A stretch of DNA of 64,000 nucleotides, taken from the NCBI GenBank assembly GCA_028023455.1, contig JAQFVV010012667.1, forward strand, positions 420,501 to 484,500. The letters are read 5' to 3'. The translations under genes were made by a program, and so were the position numbers. This stretch comes from Epiperipatus broadwayi (lineage: Eukaryota; Onychophora; Udeonychophora; Euonychophora; Peripatidae). Numbering within the stretch: the stretch's first letter is position 1; each line of letters opens with the position of its first letter. The notes below the pieces were generated by a model. That model saw nothing but the letters and a program-made list of their open reading frames with translations, had not been told where the DNA came from and searched no databases. Shown here piece by piece: positions 12,026 to 24,122 of the stretch.

Positions 12026-12365
12026 AGACTATATATATATATATATATATATATTGACATTTTATAAAAATATATACATTTGTATTTTCTCTTATATTAA
12101 GATCAGATTTAATAAAGTTGTTTTAAAATAAAAACATGAAAACGATTTAAATTCTCTCATGAATATTTTCATCAGCTAATTATTAACATTTATGATTATT
12201 AGTGTTAGTCAACCGAATTTTATTATTAATTTCAGAATGTAAATTCTGATTTAAAAAATATAACAGAGAATCAAATGCAGTAATATAAATGGAACAATTT
12301 TTATTTTTTATTAAGGTGACTTCTAAGCCACTTATGTAAAAAAAAATCAATGAACTCTTTCAACA
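10888..12365. other. Gene-free AT-rich stretch with microsatellites
   Basis: No gene is seen. A short GA tract lies at about 11340-11361 and two TA tracts at about 11992-12051, separated by ATGTCAGAC. Confidence 0.55.
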
Positions 12366-13990
12366 ATTATTGATTGGCTGTAGAATAATCTCTCAAAGTT
12401 TAATCACAACAATCCTTTCTTATTTTATTCAACTATCTCAAATGTGTTTTTTTAATCTTTTACAGATACTTGGGATTTAGTTCAAGACTTCAAATGCCCT
12501 TCTATTATTATTTCTTTTAGAAATATATCTTCCAAGCTCTAATTTATACTTTTAATTTTTTAGAGGTTGTTTGTGAAACATTTGTTTTCTCACCCAAATA
12601 TTAGCTTTTAATACTTTTTTGCTACTCCCACAATACATATGTCAATACTCCATTGTGAGAATTGAATTTTATGTTTTGCTCTATTGTGAAAAATCCATGT
12701 GTCAGATTTATACATAAAAAAAAGGAAAACATATTAATTAAAATATTTATTTTCAAACATCTAAAAAAATTTTTTAATACTAAATTACTAGTATTAATAG
12801 TACTCCAAGTTTAATTCCTCAATTTTTATTGATTATATCTTTATTTAACTTTTTTAAATTCATGGTTATTAATCTTCATCTTCCCTTTCTTTCAAAATTC
12901 ATTGAACATGACTTTAGTCCATATAATATTTATTCTTAATTCTACTTTCTTACTTTCATCTGATAATTTCGCAATACTTCCTGATGTTCTGAAGTATTAT
13001 TTGCAAAAATAATCATATTTTCAAAATGTTGATGATTTAAATAATCATTATGCCTTTTTATTTTTTCATTATTCCATTTTAATCCGCAAAATATTTTTTT
13101 TTAAAATAGTGCTGTAAAAAGTTTTGGAAATAGGAAATCACCCCATAAAAACACCTTTATCAATACAGTCCTTTTTTACTATCAAAATTATTGCAGTTAT
13201 ATTTTAATAAATATCTTTCAGAATGTGACACTATCCTGTATGTATATATTGATGATCAAATACTTTAATTATTGAGGAAATAATTATAGAATCAAATAGC
13301 TTTTTTCTAGAAATTCAAAGCATAATGATAACTCATTTATTTTGCTAAAGTCATTTAAATATATATATTTTTTTGTTTTTGTTCATTAAAGTTCAATGTT
13401 TACTGTAGTAAAGTTACAATAATAATGGCAAGGATTTTGTATCAAACTGAAAAGAGATTGTTCGATCTTTAATTTCTGACATCTTATTTATCACTTCTAT
13501 TAAATGTCAATAATACTATTGAATTTTTCCAAACATTTGGTGCAACTTTATCATATAGTCACTTGTCATGGTAGTTTGCCAATACTTTTTTCATATTTAT
13601 ATACTTTTCTTTTAAGATATTAATAATAATTCCATTGTTTCCTGCAATCTTTTTCTGTTTTCCAGATTTCATAGCATACCCACCTCTTCATTTAAAATGC
13701 TTATTTATTTATTTAATTATTGCAATAAACTTGTTGTAGCATTTTTCCATATATTTTATGATGACATCTCTTTTTCTATTAGCTCCCTATTTTGTACTTA
13801 TTGCTTAAATAACTTTTCTTTAAAAATTAAAGGGTTAATTTATACTTTTGAACTATTATTCTCGTCTATAGCTTTTATGAGCATTTAACCATTACCTTTT
13901 ATGCCACTCTTAATTTTTGTGTATCATTTTATAGAACTCCAGATGCTCAATTCTTGGAATTTTTAATTTTTTTTTTTTAATATATATTGT
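12366..13990 (-). pseudogene. RTE LINE, copy C, old 3' fragment (reverse transcriptase and C-terminal region)
   Basis: On the minus strand this stretch aligns, with many substitutions and small gaps, to copy B from about 43955 leftward to 42186. Recognisable blocks include the region after the catalytic FADD motif (near 12960-13030: ACTTTCATCTGATAATTTCG, then GAAGTATTATTTGCAAAAAT), the GDSISPKLF-like region near 13110-13150 (AAAAAGTTTTGGAAATAGG), and the linker near 13690-13960. Stops and frameshifts break all frames. It is clearly much older than copies A and B. The 5' part is not adjacent; copy D at 18860-19720 has the 5' region, so the two could be pieces of one insertion split by later insertions, but this cannot be shown here. 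Confidence 0.75.
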
Positions 13991-14009
13991 CTTGTCCCAC
14001 CTCAAAATT

Positions 14010-14616
14010 TACTGAGTAAACTTGGCCACTCTGATCATCAACTGGGTAACAAATATTATAAATTAATTGTAGAGATACTATAATAAACACTGATGTATAA
14101 CAATAATGGACATTTTGTTAAAATAAAATAAAAATAACAATTATAAGAAATTATTTAAATTAATAAACTGCATGTACCATCATGTTTCTTGATACATTAT
14201 GGCTTTTAAAGATTTCAATAACTTCTCTGATCTGACATTGTTGGAGAATGTCACATCCGGATAGTATTCTCATAATAAAACAATCAATATTATACCACAC
14301 TATAGATACAAGTCATAATATTGATGTTTTTAATATAAGAATGCTATTCAAATATGATACTTTCCAACAATGTCAGATAAGAGAAGCCATCGAGATTTTT
14401 AAAAGGCCAGATTGTATCAGTAAATGTGATGACACATATAAAGTACCTTCTATTTGGAATTTTTTAACAAAAAAACTCATTAATCTAAAAAATTTTTCCT
14501 AATTATTATTATTATTTTCTATTAACAGATTGTTCATTATTGTTATACATCATTGTTTAAAGAATTTCTACAATTAATTTATATTTGTTATCCAATTGAT
14601 GATGAATGTGATCTGC
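14010..14616. mobile_element. Inverted pair of Penelope-like element 3' ends
   Basis: The left arm (about 14010-14250) and right arm (about 14355-14616) are inverted copies. Matching blocks include CCAACAATGTCAGAT, the segment ATTATTGTTATACATCA, and TACAATTAATTTATA...TTTGTTA. Both arms encode the same C-terminal peptide of a PLE (FQQCQIRE.IEIFK): the right arm on the plus strand and the left arm on the minus strand. Only the right arm is open. The arrangement parallels the head-to-head PLE pair at 39786-42110. Confidence 0.7.
14248..14502 (+). pseudogene. Penelope-like element, C-terminal fragment of the GIY-YIG endonuclease region
   Basis: This 84-codon open frame holds the C-terminal end of a PLE protein. 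SHNIDVFNIRMLFKYD is followed by QIREAIEIFKR (about residues 43-53), then a short acidic segment and VPSIWNFL. In PLE endonucleases the order is a histidine segment, an R..EA..I helix holding the catalytic glutamate, and a short tail, which matches. The GIY and YIG motifs are missing because the fragment starts inside the domain; the ATG at 14248 is not a real start. The tail has a CDD where related proteins often have an asparagine-rich segment. The element is a truncated relic, though the frame is still open to a stop at 14500-14502. Confidence 0.6.
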
Positions 14617-14623
14617 CCAAATG

Positions 14624-14655
<32 letters not shown>

Positions 14656-14672
14656 CATTTGGGCAATATATT

Positions 14673-14703
<31 letters not shown>

Positions 14704-14712
14704 TGCAAAGCA
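14615..14712. repeat. Twin (TA)n tracts in nested inverted repeats
   Basis: GCCCAAATGTTATATA at 14615-14630 is inverted as TATAACATTTGGGC at 14651-14664 around a TA run. A second TA run follows and is bracketed by TTTGCATATA (14671-14680) and TATTGCAAAG (14701-14710), again an inverted pair. Confidence 0.9.
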
Positions 14713-16559
14713 ATGTCTGGCATCATACTATTTTTATGTGTTTTAAGCTCAATGATTGACTATACCAGATGTAATGGGATGGACTTTTTCCATGAGAGGT
14801 GTATTTAACTATGGTTTTTTGGTCTTCAAGGTAGGGTGTTAAACCTTATAAGGCAAGTGAGTTATCTAATGATTTATCTAAGTTCTATGAAGTGACCCTA
14901 TAATAATTACTGATTGAATGGGGTGGAATTCACACTTGCATAACTTTCCTTACTCCACCTCTTCTTGATCCTCAATATGCCACATAGTTCAAAATCAGAA
15001 ATAATGTACATGCACTATATTTTGAGGTAAGACCATTTCATATTTGACATTCAATATATGTATTGTGTGATTAACTGGAGAATAAATAAATATAATGACA
15101 AACAACCAATTTAATTTATTATTTAACAAATTAATTATGATGATGGTTTCCATTCATGATTGTTTTATAACAAAATTATGTATTTGTTTAACATTTAATG
15201 ATTGTATAGGCATGATCATCCTTCATTTGTATTTATAAACTATTTACTAACCCAAACCAATGATTCCTATGAATGATAGTCATTCACAATTCCAATTTAA
15301 CATTCTCAAATTTACATGGAAGACAATTTAAAAACTGTATTTTAACAATTAACTCTTTGCTAAATAATCCCTGTCTTCATTTGGTCATTAATTTGCAAGC
15401 TGGCTGTCTATATTTTGTGATTTGTTGAGATTTTGCTTTTAAATTGTGAGTGCCCTCCTTTTCTGGTGTCATATATATTTATAATAGAGCAGATCAATCA
15501 TTCAAGGTTTAGTCACATATTTCAAATAACAACTATTTAATAATTAAATTAATTGAACACAAATATATAACATCAAATATTGTAATTGTCAAAGTGTGAG
15601 TGCTTACTATTAAATAAGAACAGTCACACCTTTCAAGTCAGTAGATTAGTGTGTCTATTAGTAAGCAAGATCAGATGTCTGCATCTATATTTTATTATTA
15701 AATAAAAAGTTAATGTTATAATTGATGACTCCTCTTTCCTATAGACTAATTGATGATTGGATGGATTGACTATCTGTTTCAAAAGAAAGAAATCAATTTA
15801 ACAAGCAAACTAAAATAAAAAATTGTAAAACATAACAAGATGTTAATCCAGTGTAGTCCAGCCAGTTCAAAATATTATAGTTCATATTGGAAAACATCAA
15901 GTATGTTTGCATTTAGGAAAGTTTCTTTGCATTAACTGGATGGTAGTTTACCTGATGGAATTCAGTCACCATTTGGACCTTGGTGATGACTCCTTTTATA
16001 AACTATATTTCTTGTTCTGAGATATCTTTACTTGACAGTAGTACATTGTAGATCTTTAATGTTAGCATGGTCATTCTGGATGTTAATTTTAAATGCAAAT
16101 CATGGCAGAAACTCTCGATTGCATGATGAGCAACTCTGTCAACACAATGTTTTCTCAGTTTGTAGCCACACATGATTTGTTTTTTTTCTAGCTTATAACT
16201 TGGGTTAAAATACAAGCTTTATGGAATTAAGGTGGGTTCTTTAATCAACTTTTTCAAGCTTTAATATGGAGGATAGTTAAGATGACAAGTCAATTAATTT
16301 TAGAAATTTATCAAGTAACTTTTTTTAAAGATATAATTTATTTGGCTTCATTTTTTCTTAAAAAAAAGCAAATTGTTCTATATTGTCATATGTTTGATTT
16401 ACTAAGGTATGAGTGCTAAATATGCACTTTTATTTTCATTGCTGATGTCATTTTGATATTTATAGAATTTTATGCTGGATTAATAAACAAAAAAAAATAA
16501 CATTAATGATTTTTTCTTTTGTTTTTCAAGATTTTTATTTCATTGTGTTTCAGGGTTTG
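14713..16559. other. Mostly gene-free stretch with one weak open frame
   Basis: The only candidate is a minus-strand 70-codon frame at 16003-16215, listed separately. The rest is AT-rich with no recognisable gene or RNA. Confidence 0.5.
16003..16215 (-). CDS. Unrecognised short open frame
   Basis: A 70-residue frame that I do not recognise. Its composition is less biased than most frames in this window: it contains CGYKLRKHCVDRVAHHAI (cysteines, histidines and charged residues) instead of the Ile/Phe/Tyr-rich content typical of random AT-rich DNA. The surrounding 15840-16220 is also slightly richer in G and C. It could be a fragment of an old transposon gene or chance. No splice sites, signal peptide or domain can be assigned. 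Confidence 0.15.
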   Translation of the reverse strand: MYFNPSYKLEKKQIMCGYKLRKHCVDRVAHHAIESFCHDLHLKLTSRMTMLTLKIYNVLLSSKDISEQEI

Positions 16560-18640
16560 GTGTATATATATATATATATTGTACCACTTATGAAAAAGCC
16601 ATCCACATGAAATTTTTGTCTAAAAATTATTAAAATAAAATTCTCATAAATAACACGAAGGTTACGCGAAGGTTAATAAATAAATAAATAGATTTATAAA
16701 AATCTAAAGAGTTATTATCAGTAAAAGGTACAAGTACTTAGAAGGGGGGAGAGAGTTTGCCTTAGAAATATTAAAACTAAAAGTTTAAAGATTGATTGAA
16801 AGGGGGAGAAAAATTAACTTAAAATTTTAAAAAGTAAATAAAAGTTAAAATATGACAGTTCAATAAATAAATCATTGTATAAAATTAAATGTACCCCTCT
16901 CTTTCATTTAAACTATTTAAAGAGAAAAAAAAGACAAGTTGAATCTAAAAGTTTAAAATATAAATCTTTTATATAAATTAAAAATATCTCTTGTCATTTA
17001 ATTTAAAAAAAAGTATTTTCCCATAATTCAAGGAAATGTAAATATATATGAGCATTAATAGCCATTGTAAACATAAGATAATAAAATAAATGTGTGCATG
17101 TTGATAAAATAAATGTGTGTTGGTTAAAAATTACAAAACAAATTCAGCAATGGCTACTAATAAAAAAATCTACAAAATAATTTAGCAATGGCTCACCAAC
17201 TGACAACAGGATTAAAATCTTATCAAAGAATGTAATCAAAAAACAGTGGACAATTTCTAACCACGGATATAGCTGGTGGATATAAAAAACGATTAATAGA
17301 GTGACAACAGGTCATCACATAAATAGTCTGGTTTTTCATTGACCAATAAGTTGAGTTCAATCTATCAGTTGAGTTCACAATCGAGTTGAGTACAATCTAT
17401 CAGTTGAGAAGATCACAATCAGAATAAATCAGTCCTTCAATCAGTTCAGAAATCAGTCAATCAATCAGTGTTTACCAGGACAATGCAGTGCTAATAACCA
17501 TTGGAATCATATGACTTTGCTCCAGCCTGAGTCCAATATAAACAGCTAACCTACCTGGTAAAAGTGGTGACTGCCTAACAACTTAAAAAACCATCCAGGG
17601 ATATCTAACAATCTTAAATAATAGTGCCATGAAATAGTAAACATTAAATCTCCACAAAAACCTCAAATCCAACCGGTTGGAAATATTTTCACATGAAGCA
17701 ACAACCAGCAAGAAGTCAACATTCAAATCTCATAGATAATGAGTAACTTTTATTATTCCCATTTCTGATATTAAAGTAGCCATTGCAATAATTTGAAGCC
17801 TCCCAGAGTTAATTGATAAATGAACTCTATAATGCATAAAATAAACTTTTGATGTGCATATTTGTGAAATGTCATATATATTAATGCTTTATGATATCTT
17901 ACATTAATTTAATGTATTTATGTAATGCTTCATGTTATCTTATATTTTATTGTATGAATTAAGAATGTGTGTGGTCATTATATAGATTATCATTGTTTAT
18001 ATTTAATTGAGAAAATTTAGAAATAGTTTAAAAGTTATAATAATAAATATTTATTTAAAAATAAATTATCTTTAAACTTAATGCTTGTCTTCTTTTACCA
18101 ATAATTAAAGCAACAATTTGTTATTGTATTACTTTTGGTTGAGCTAGTTGGGATTTCTTAAATGCTGAATTAGTTTTCCATTGTTCAAAGCACATTAATT
18201 ACTTTGGTAATTGACTGGTACCCGGAGTTTACTCTGAAACAAAAAAGTGCTTTGAATGATAGGTATTGAATTCTGCAATGAGAAAATCTGTGTCCTCTGG
18301 CTTGGTCATATGTGTTTTCTAGGCATTATTTTTCTTTGTCTAAGGGACCATGGTGGAGCAATATTTAAATTGCCTCAGTGTAGGTCAAATATATAAATTA
18401 TAATTGTATCATATTTTGTATAAAAGTTTCACAAGTTATATTTCATAATGTTATTTTATTAAAGAGTCAAAAATGATATAGAGTTTGTTTACTCCCTTGT
18501 TGATCAACTATATACACCAACCAGTTCAATATATAAGTCAGTATTGTCAAGATTATAATTTTAACTGATAATTTTATCAAAATTATTAATATATAATTAA
18601 TAATATGCTTTTGACGATTTTTGGTGGTCATAGTCTTTAA
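16560..18640. other. Gene-free stretch, possible unclassified repeat near 16640-17760
   Basis: No coding region. The part at about 17335-17470 has a locally repetitive texture, with variants of CAATCTATCAGTTGAG and CAGTTGAGTTC recurring. At 17080-17220 there are paired short repeats (AAAATAAATGTGTG twice; GCAATGGCT twice). This may be an unclassified element. Confidence 0.4.
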
Positions 18641-18715
18641 GATGGATGTGTGAGTGGAGGATTTTTGTATGGTCAGTTTAATGTATCCTCACTATATATA
18701 TATATATATATATAT

Positions 18716-18716
<1 letters not shown>

Positions 18717-18770
<54 letters not shown>
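18717..18770. repeat. (TTA)n microsatellite, preceded by (TA)n
   Basis: A TA run at about 18694-18715 passes into about 18 TTA/ATT units. Confidence 0.95.
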
Positions 18771-18772
<2 letters not shown>

Positions 18773-18859
18773 CAAAATATAAGTCCATTAATGTTGTACC
18801 TTCATTTGTGCTACCATTTTTATTTTCCATTTAATGTTTTTTCAAAAGAGAGCATTATA

Positions 18860-19720
18860 ATATATTATTCATATTTTGTGTTCTCTCTCACTTCTGTCAC
18901 CATATCCAAATTAATCTATAATATTTAAATCTTTCAGGCATTATACAATTTTAATATTTAAAACATCTCGTATGAAAGCTTTAAAATGTTAAGCCTTTGT
19001 ACATCCCCATAAAAATCCCCTAACTCTTCATCACAATGAAACTTCTTAGGATATAAACTTGAATTTTTTTGGTATCTTTCATTATTTGGGATAAGTAATC
19101 TTGTTTTTTTTGATGATACCTACTCCACTTGTGCTGTTAACAATTGTATCCTTATAGAAGAATACATGTCTACTTTTTAAATCAATAGTTTCTTTATATT
19201 CTAACTTTACAAAGACCAATCATGTACCATTTAAAACTGGAATGTCATTTAAAAAATAAATATAATCTTTCATTTTTTGCAAATGATATGCAGTTTAAGT
19301 AGCTAAATGAAGAAGAAAAAAGCTTATGTCTTCATTACTTGGAATGCCAGAACTGTGAACATCAGAATCAATCCTGAGATCTCGCACCCCCAAGTTAAAT
19401 GCTTTACCAACTAAGCCAAACTGCACAGGGCAGTACATAAATAAATGGTCATTATAGAGTAGTTGCCTGGAACTATCTGCAGTCAAAATATTCTAAGTAC
19501 CTTTGTCATTAATTACCAATGATGCCTTAACTGATGAATTTAGAATCCCCTGGGGATAAAGTCTAGAATTTAATTTAAATCACATGATTATAATAATTTA
19601 TAAACGCCACACATGAACTTTTTTTTTTGTCTTCAGAAGCTCAACAATAGCTTAAAAGTATCATTAAGCTGTGAAGAAATAGCATGGTTATTCTTGATCT
19701 TAAAACCTGAACTAAGAGTA
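18860..19720 (-). pseudogene. RTE LINE, copy D, old 5' fragment (endonuclease and leader), interrupted by a SINE
   Basis: On the minus strand this aligns with the endonuclease region and leader of copies A and B. Shared blocks include GTGTTCTCTCTCACTTCTGT (18877-18896), TTTGTACATCCCCATAAAAA, CCTACTCCACTTGTG (18-19 kb), CTACTTTTTAAATCAAT and GATATGCAGTT. The leader continues near 19450-19720, with the block ATGGTTATTCTTGATCTTAAA. Every frame is broken, so it is ancient. A tRNA-derived SINE splits it at about 19300-19437. Confidence 0.7.
19300..19437 (-). mobile_element. tRNA-derived SINE, family 2, inserted in the old LINE
   Basis: On the minus strand the sequence GGCTTAGTTGGTAAAGCATT carries a good polymerase III A box (TGGCTTAGTTG, 19418-19408). 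About 35 bases later comes a degraded B box (GGATTGATTCT, 19374-19364). Both are in tRNA-like spacing. The copy breaks the alignment of LINE copy D, so it inserted later. No clear target duplication remains. Not a functional tRNA, because the acceptor stem and cloverleaf cannot be formed. Confidence 0.65.
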
Positions 19721-21664
19721 AGCAGTGGCATGTGTGTGTAGTAATGAATAACTATTGAACAATTATTTTAAATAATTGGTGTTAAATGTTCTTAAAATTT
19801 TATATGAAAGGTTTCAGTTATTTTAGAAGGATTGAATGTCTAAAATTTTGTTTATAAAAACATTTAATATCTACGATTGTATAATGATTTATTAGTAGCA
19901 CCAAATTTCCTCATTCATTGTTTAGGTGTAAAACAACATTTGAACAGATAATCAAATAATTATTTCACATTTGCATAACTAGGTTTGATATTTTCTTTTT
20001 TATTCACTTAGACTATATTTAAATTGCAACATATTTTAAATCATTTTAATGTTGCGTAAAATTCGTAATTCAATATAATGATTGACTCTACCTAATGTAT
20101 TGAGGATGAAAAGAAATATATCATTAATAAAACTTTTCAGGTAAAAATTTCAAGATTTAACAAAAATGTTATTTTTTAGTCAGATTTGACTTTTAAAATT
20201 TTTACTGACAGCATTTCACATTAGCTGGCACTCTATCATTAAATATTATAAGTTATTTTTTACACAAATGTAAACAATCTTTAAATATTTTGCAACAGCA
20301 AGAATCATTGGAAAAAAATGTCAGATAAAAAAAACATTATTTATCATGCTAATACATTGTAAAAGTTTTAATAAGTTTTTTTTATTTTATTTATCCTTTA
20401 GTTAATGATTGTTAATTTATTGCTAGATTTCTTAACAGTTAGATACATGGAAAAAGAGTCTGAAGATTGAATGGAATATCTGTATTTCAGATAGATTTGC
20501 TATTCTCCAGGACAAGCAGCTTTTTATTGTATTGCACTCTATAATCTCATAAACTATCAACCCTTGAAAAAAGATGTCAGAATGACCGTACTTAGTATAT
20601 CTATATAAGTTTTATGAACTAATTTCTTTTGTTGGTTGAATTTTAATTTTTTTCAATATTCCCATTACATACTATAACCCTATTTTTTATATACTTTGAT
20701 TATGTTTAAAATCAGATATATTTATATACACTATTAAATGATTTAATATTAATTATAAAGATCACACATTGATTAAAGATGAGTGTTATCTACATTAAAA
20801 AATTTGATGGAATGTTTCTATTTCATACATGGGGAATATTAAACAAGTATGTATTGTTACAAATAAGATTATAGTTCTAAATTTTTATTCCATAATCTTG
20901 GAAGTTGTTGAAAAAGAAAAGAATATATGTTTGCATGTTTCAGATATTTAGTGAGACTACAATAATATTGAAGTCTCATTATAAATATAATTAATAAATG
21001 AACGATGTAGTGTTGAGTCTTGTAAATAGCTTTCTATCTTGATTTATTTTATCAGTTATGCAAAAAAAAATACAAATACATAAATTGTGCATGTTTGCTA
21101 AATAAATAAAATTTAGCTTAATATATAACCTAAGTTTTTTTTATAAATTTAAATATTTTGACTGCACTGAATGTTAGTCAGCTTTTAATAAATTTTCAAA
21201 AACTATATAAACCACTCAACAGATGGTGGTTGTCTTTGTAAATTCTTTCCCATAAAGATTGCCTTGAATGTAATTTTTATATTCTTAAATATAAAAATCT
21301 GCATTATGACTAGTAAACAGTGGTGAATTGGCATAGTCATTCTAATGGAATTGAGTTTTGTGTTAAATATACAAACTAATTTAAAAATCAGAAATATTCT
21401 GCCAACTGGTTTTATCTATAAGTTTTAAGTGCAATAATATTTATTTTATTCTATAGTAATTTACTGTAAGCATAAGTAATCAATGAACCAGACTGTGTAA
21501 TGTCATTAAACTTCCATTTCTAGATCATTTCTGGATTTTGTCTGTCAGTAAAGAATAAGATTTAAAGCTAGAATTATTATAATTATCCATTTACTGAGTA
21601 CATTTTATTCATTATTTGAAAACTCTTAAAGTTTTAAGCTCATGTGAACCATTTTGTATATATA
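19721..21664. other. Gene-free AT-rich stretch
   Basis: No gene, RNA or repeat family was recognised. Confidence 0.55.
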
Positions 21665-21669
21665 TCTGA

Positions 21670-22310
21670 CACCAAAAACTGGTCTGGAAATGAGAATTTC
21701 ATAGTATTATTATCAGTAAGCATCTATTTATTAGTCAAGTTTAATGTAGGTAACTCTAAAAAGAAGGAAAAGATCACCTTGGACACATATAAATAAAAAT
21801 ATGATAGAGTAAATGTGAAGCCATTGTTGGTATTAATTTTCTTGACAAATGATAATGTCTGCAGTTATTATAGAATTGAAGTTTTTCTAACAAATATATA
21901 AAAAGTAGTTTGGTGTCAGATATTTATAACTATTATAAGTGAGTTCGTCTGGAATTAAAACATTAGATTTTTAAAATTTTTGATTATTATATTGAACAAT
22001 AGAAGGAAATAAAAAAATGGCTGATAGTTCCAACATTGAATCTTTAGTTTTTAAGCAAAATCCAGAAACCGATCTGGAGATGGAGATTTTGTAGCACAAA
22101 AAATGTGATGTCTATTAATTATTCAAGTTCATAGTAGATGGCTCTGGAATAGGCTAATGATAATTGCTCTTGAGTAGGCTAAAGATAATTGCTCTTTGAA
22201 GCATATAATAATGATATGAGTGAGTCATGTGACACTCTTATTGGGATTAACCTTAATGAATGATATCAGCTATTAAAGGCTTTTAGCTGGATTGCAATAT
22301 AATGTTTTTA
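21670..22310. repeat. Old direct duplication, two diverged copies about 390 bp apart
   Basis: The segment beginning near 21678 (AACTGGTCTGGAAATGAGAA) recurs near 22069 (ACCGATCTGGAGATGGAGAT). Shared downstream order in both copies: CATCTATTTATTAGTCAAGTT / GTCTATTAATTATTCAAGTT, then GTAGGTAACTCT / GTAGATGGCTCTGG, and further down a TTAAT..TGA.AAATGAT-like block. A short 26-bp internal tandem (AATGATAATTGCTCTTGAG / AAAGATAATTGCTCTTTGAAG) sits at about 22157-22200 in the second copy. Confidence 0.6.
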
Positions 22311-23990
22311 TCTAATCTTTAAGAGAACTACCAAAAATATAAAATCACATTATGTGGGAAAAGTATAATCTGTAAAAAGTCATGTGTAATATAATTCTAC
22401 CATAATAATATGAATAATGAGATTCACTGACCAACCAATTTGTTTAATGTTTGATGTCAAACATTATTCATTCAATATTATTTGATATTTGGCAATCTTT
22501 AACTTCTTTACCAATGAACTTTATCTCTAAAGAACTTTAACATCACATCATATTGTAGATTATCCTTATTCTATACTCATTATATTTTTCAAATAATAGC
22601 AATGTATATATCATCTTTTTATAATGCCATAGAAATAATCTTTATAATGTAAAGGAGCACTAATTTTTTCACACACACACACACACACAAAACAAGTTCA
22701 CCATAAAATATTTTAGAGAATGTTTGATACAGAGCATTTGCTTACATATTAACTCCAATAATGATATAGCCTTATAAAAGTAGATTCATTAAAACACTAT
22801 TATTATCACCTTCCATTGAATTTTAGAAGTTTTTGGACCCCATTAAATGAAATTTTTATGGTACACCTGGTTCTTGTTTTTTTGGTAGATAGGGTCCTCA
22901 GAAAACATGCACAAAAGAAATTGCACAAAAATAGACTTAACTTACCTTGAAAAATGAGGGATACATACTGTAATTTTCGAAAATTGCATAAAAGCAAAGC
23001 AACAATGTAAAATTACTTTAAAATTTACATTAAAAAAAAAGGAAATAAAATATGACTAATAAAAAATTTCAAATTTGAAAAAAATTGATACAAGACAAAC
23101 TTTTTTTTACTTTTTTTATTAACTAAAGTATTTAATTTTATTCAAAACAATATATTTTTATGCGTAATTTACAGTAATTTACATTTTTTTATACATGTAC
23201 AGTATTTTAATCATTATCACTATTTGAATATATGCAAGTTCATTTGTGAACTAGTAAGACATCAGATTTGTCACAAAAGGAAATACAATTAGCGCCAACT
23301 TTATTTTTTAAATTGCTCTTATAGTATCCTCACCCAAATTAAAATGTTTTCCAATCACTGTTGATGTTTCCCATTTCACTAAGCAATGTAAAATTGAAAT
23401 TTTTGTTTCCAATGAAATTAATTTTCTTGGATGTTTTTTTCTCTCCATTAGGGTAAACTAAAAGTTTAAAATAAAAATAAAAACTTAGACTTATGATAAT
23501 AAAAAGACACCTACTCACCACTATTGGGCAAAATTTAATTAAAACCAATAAATCAAAATTAAATTCTTATTTTTGTCTTTAATTATTAATTTTCAATTCC
23601 ATTTAAAAATCAATTTTCATTGTTTCACATCACATTAATTTCATATCACATTACATAAATTTAAATTGTTAATTATAATTGAATATCATATTTTAATTTT
23701 TAATTGTTAAATTTAATTGTGCCTACTGCTGTTACTCATCTTTTAAAAACAAACTTGTGGACACTAAATGTTTGTATGATTAGATACTCTTTTTTTTAAA
23801 AAAGCAAAAATAGAATGTGATTTAAAATGCAAAAACAACAACAGGCATCTATAATGTTTGAATAGATTTACATTATAATCTTGTAAAATTTAATGTGTGT
23901 ATAAAAAATGGGGAAATCCTGATTTTAAGTGAATTATGAACTTCTTTATTGCATAAAATCTATTGCAATACTATTATAAAGCACTGAAAA
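22311..23990. other. Gene-free AT-rich stretch
   Basis: No gene recognised. A short CA tract lies at about 22672-22688. Open frames on the minus strand at 22806-22997 and 23339-23548 have no domain-like content. Confidence 0.55.
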
Positions 23991-24122
23991 TATTGAAATT
24001 ATTAGATGGAAGTCGAATTCCGATAGTGTGCTATTACTATAAATATGACATGTAAGTGCACAAAATTTATAATATTTAAAGTAATAGCACATTATTGGAG
24101 CTCGACTTCTGATCCAATAATT
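23991..24122. mobile_element. MITE, family M, short copy
   Basis: Inverted termini: TGAAATTATTAGATGGAAGT...GTGCTATTACTATAAATAT on the left, and its inverse ATATTTAAAGTAATAGCACA...GACTTCTGATCCAATAAT on the right, with a short centre near 24045-24065. The same termini bound the longer copy at 34380-34660. No coding capacity. Confidence 0.8.

Noticed and set aside
14590-14615. Hammerhead core TTGATGATGA at the outer end of the inverted PLE pair
   Set aside because: The first core base is T instead of C in both arms and no GAAA follows at a suitable distance.
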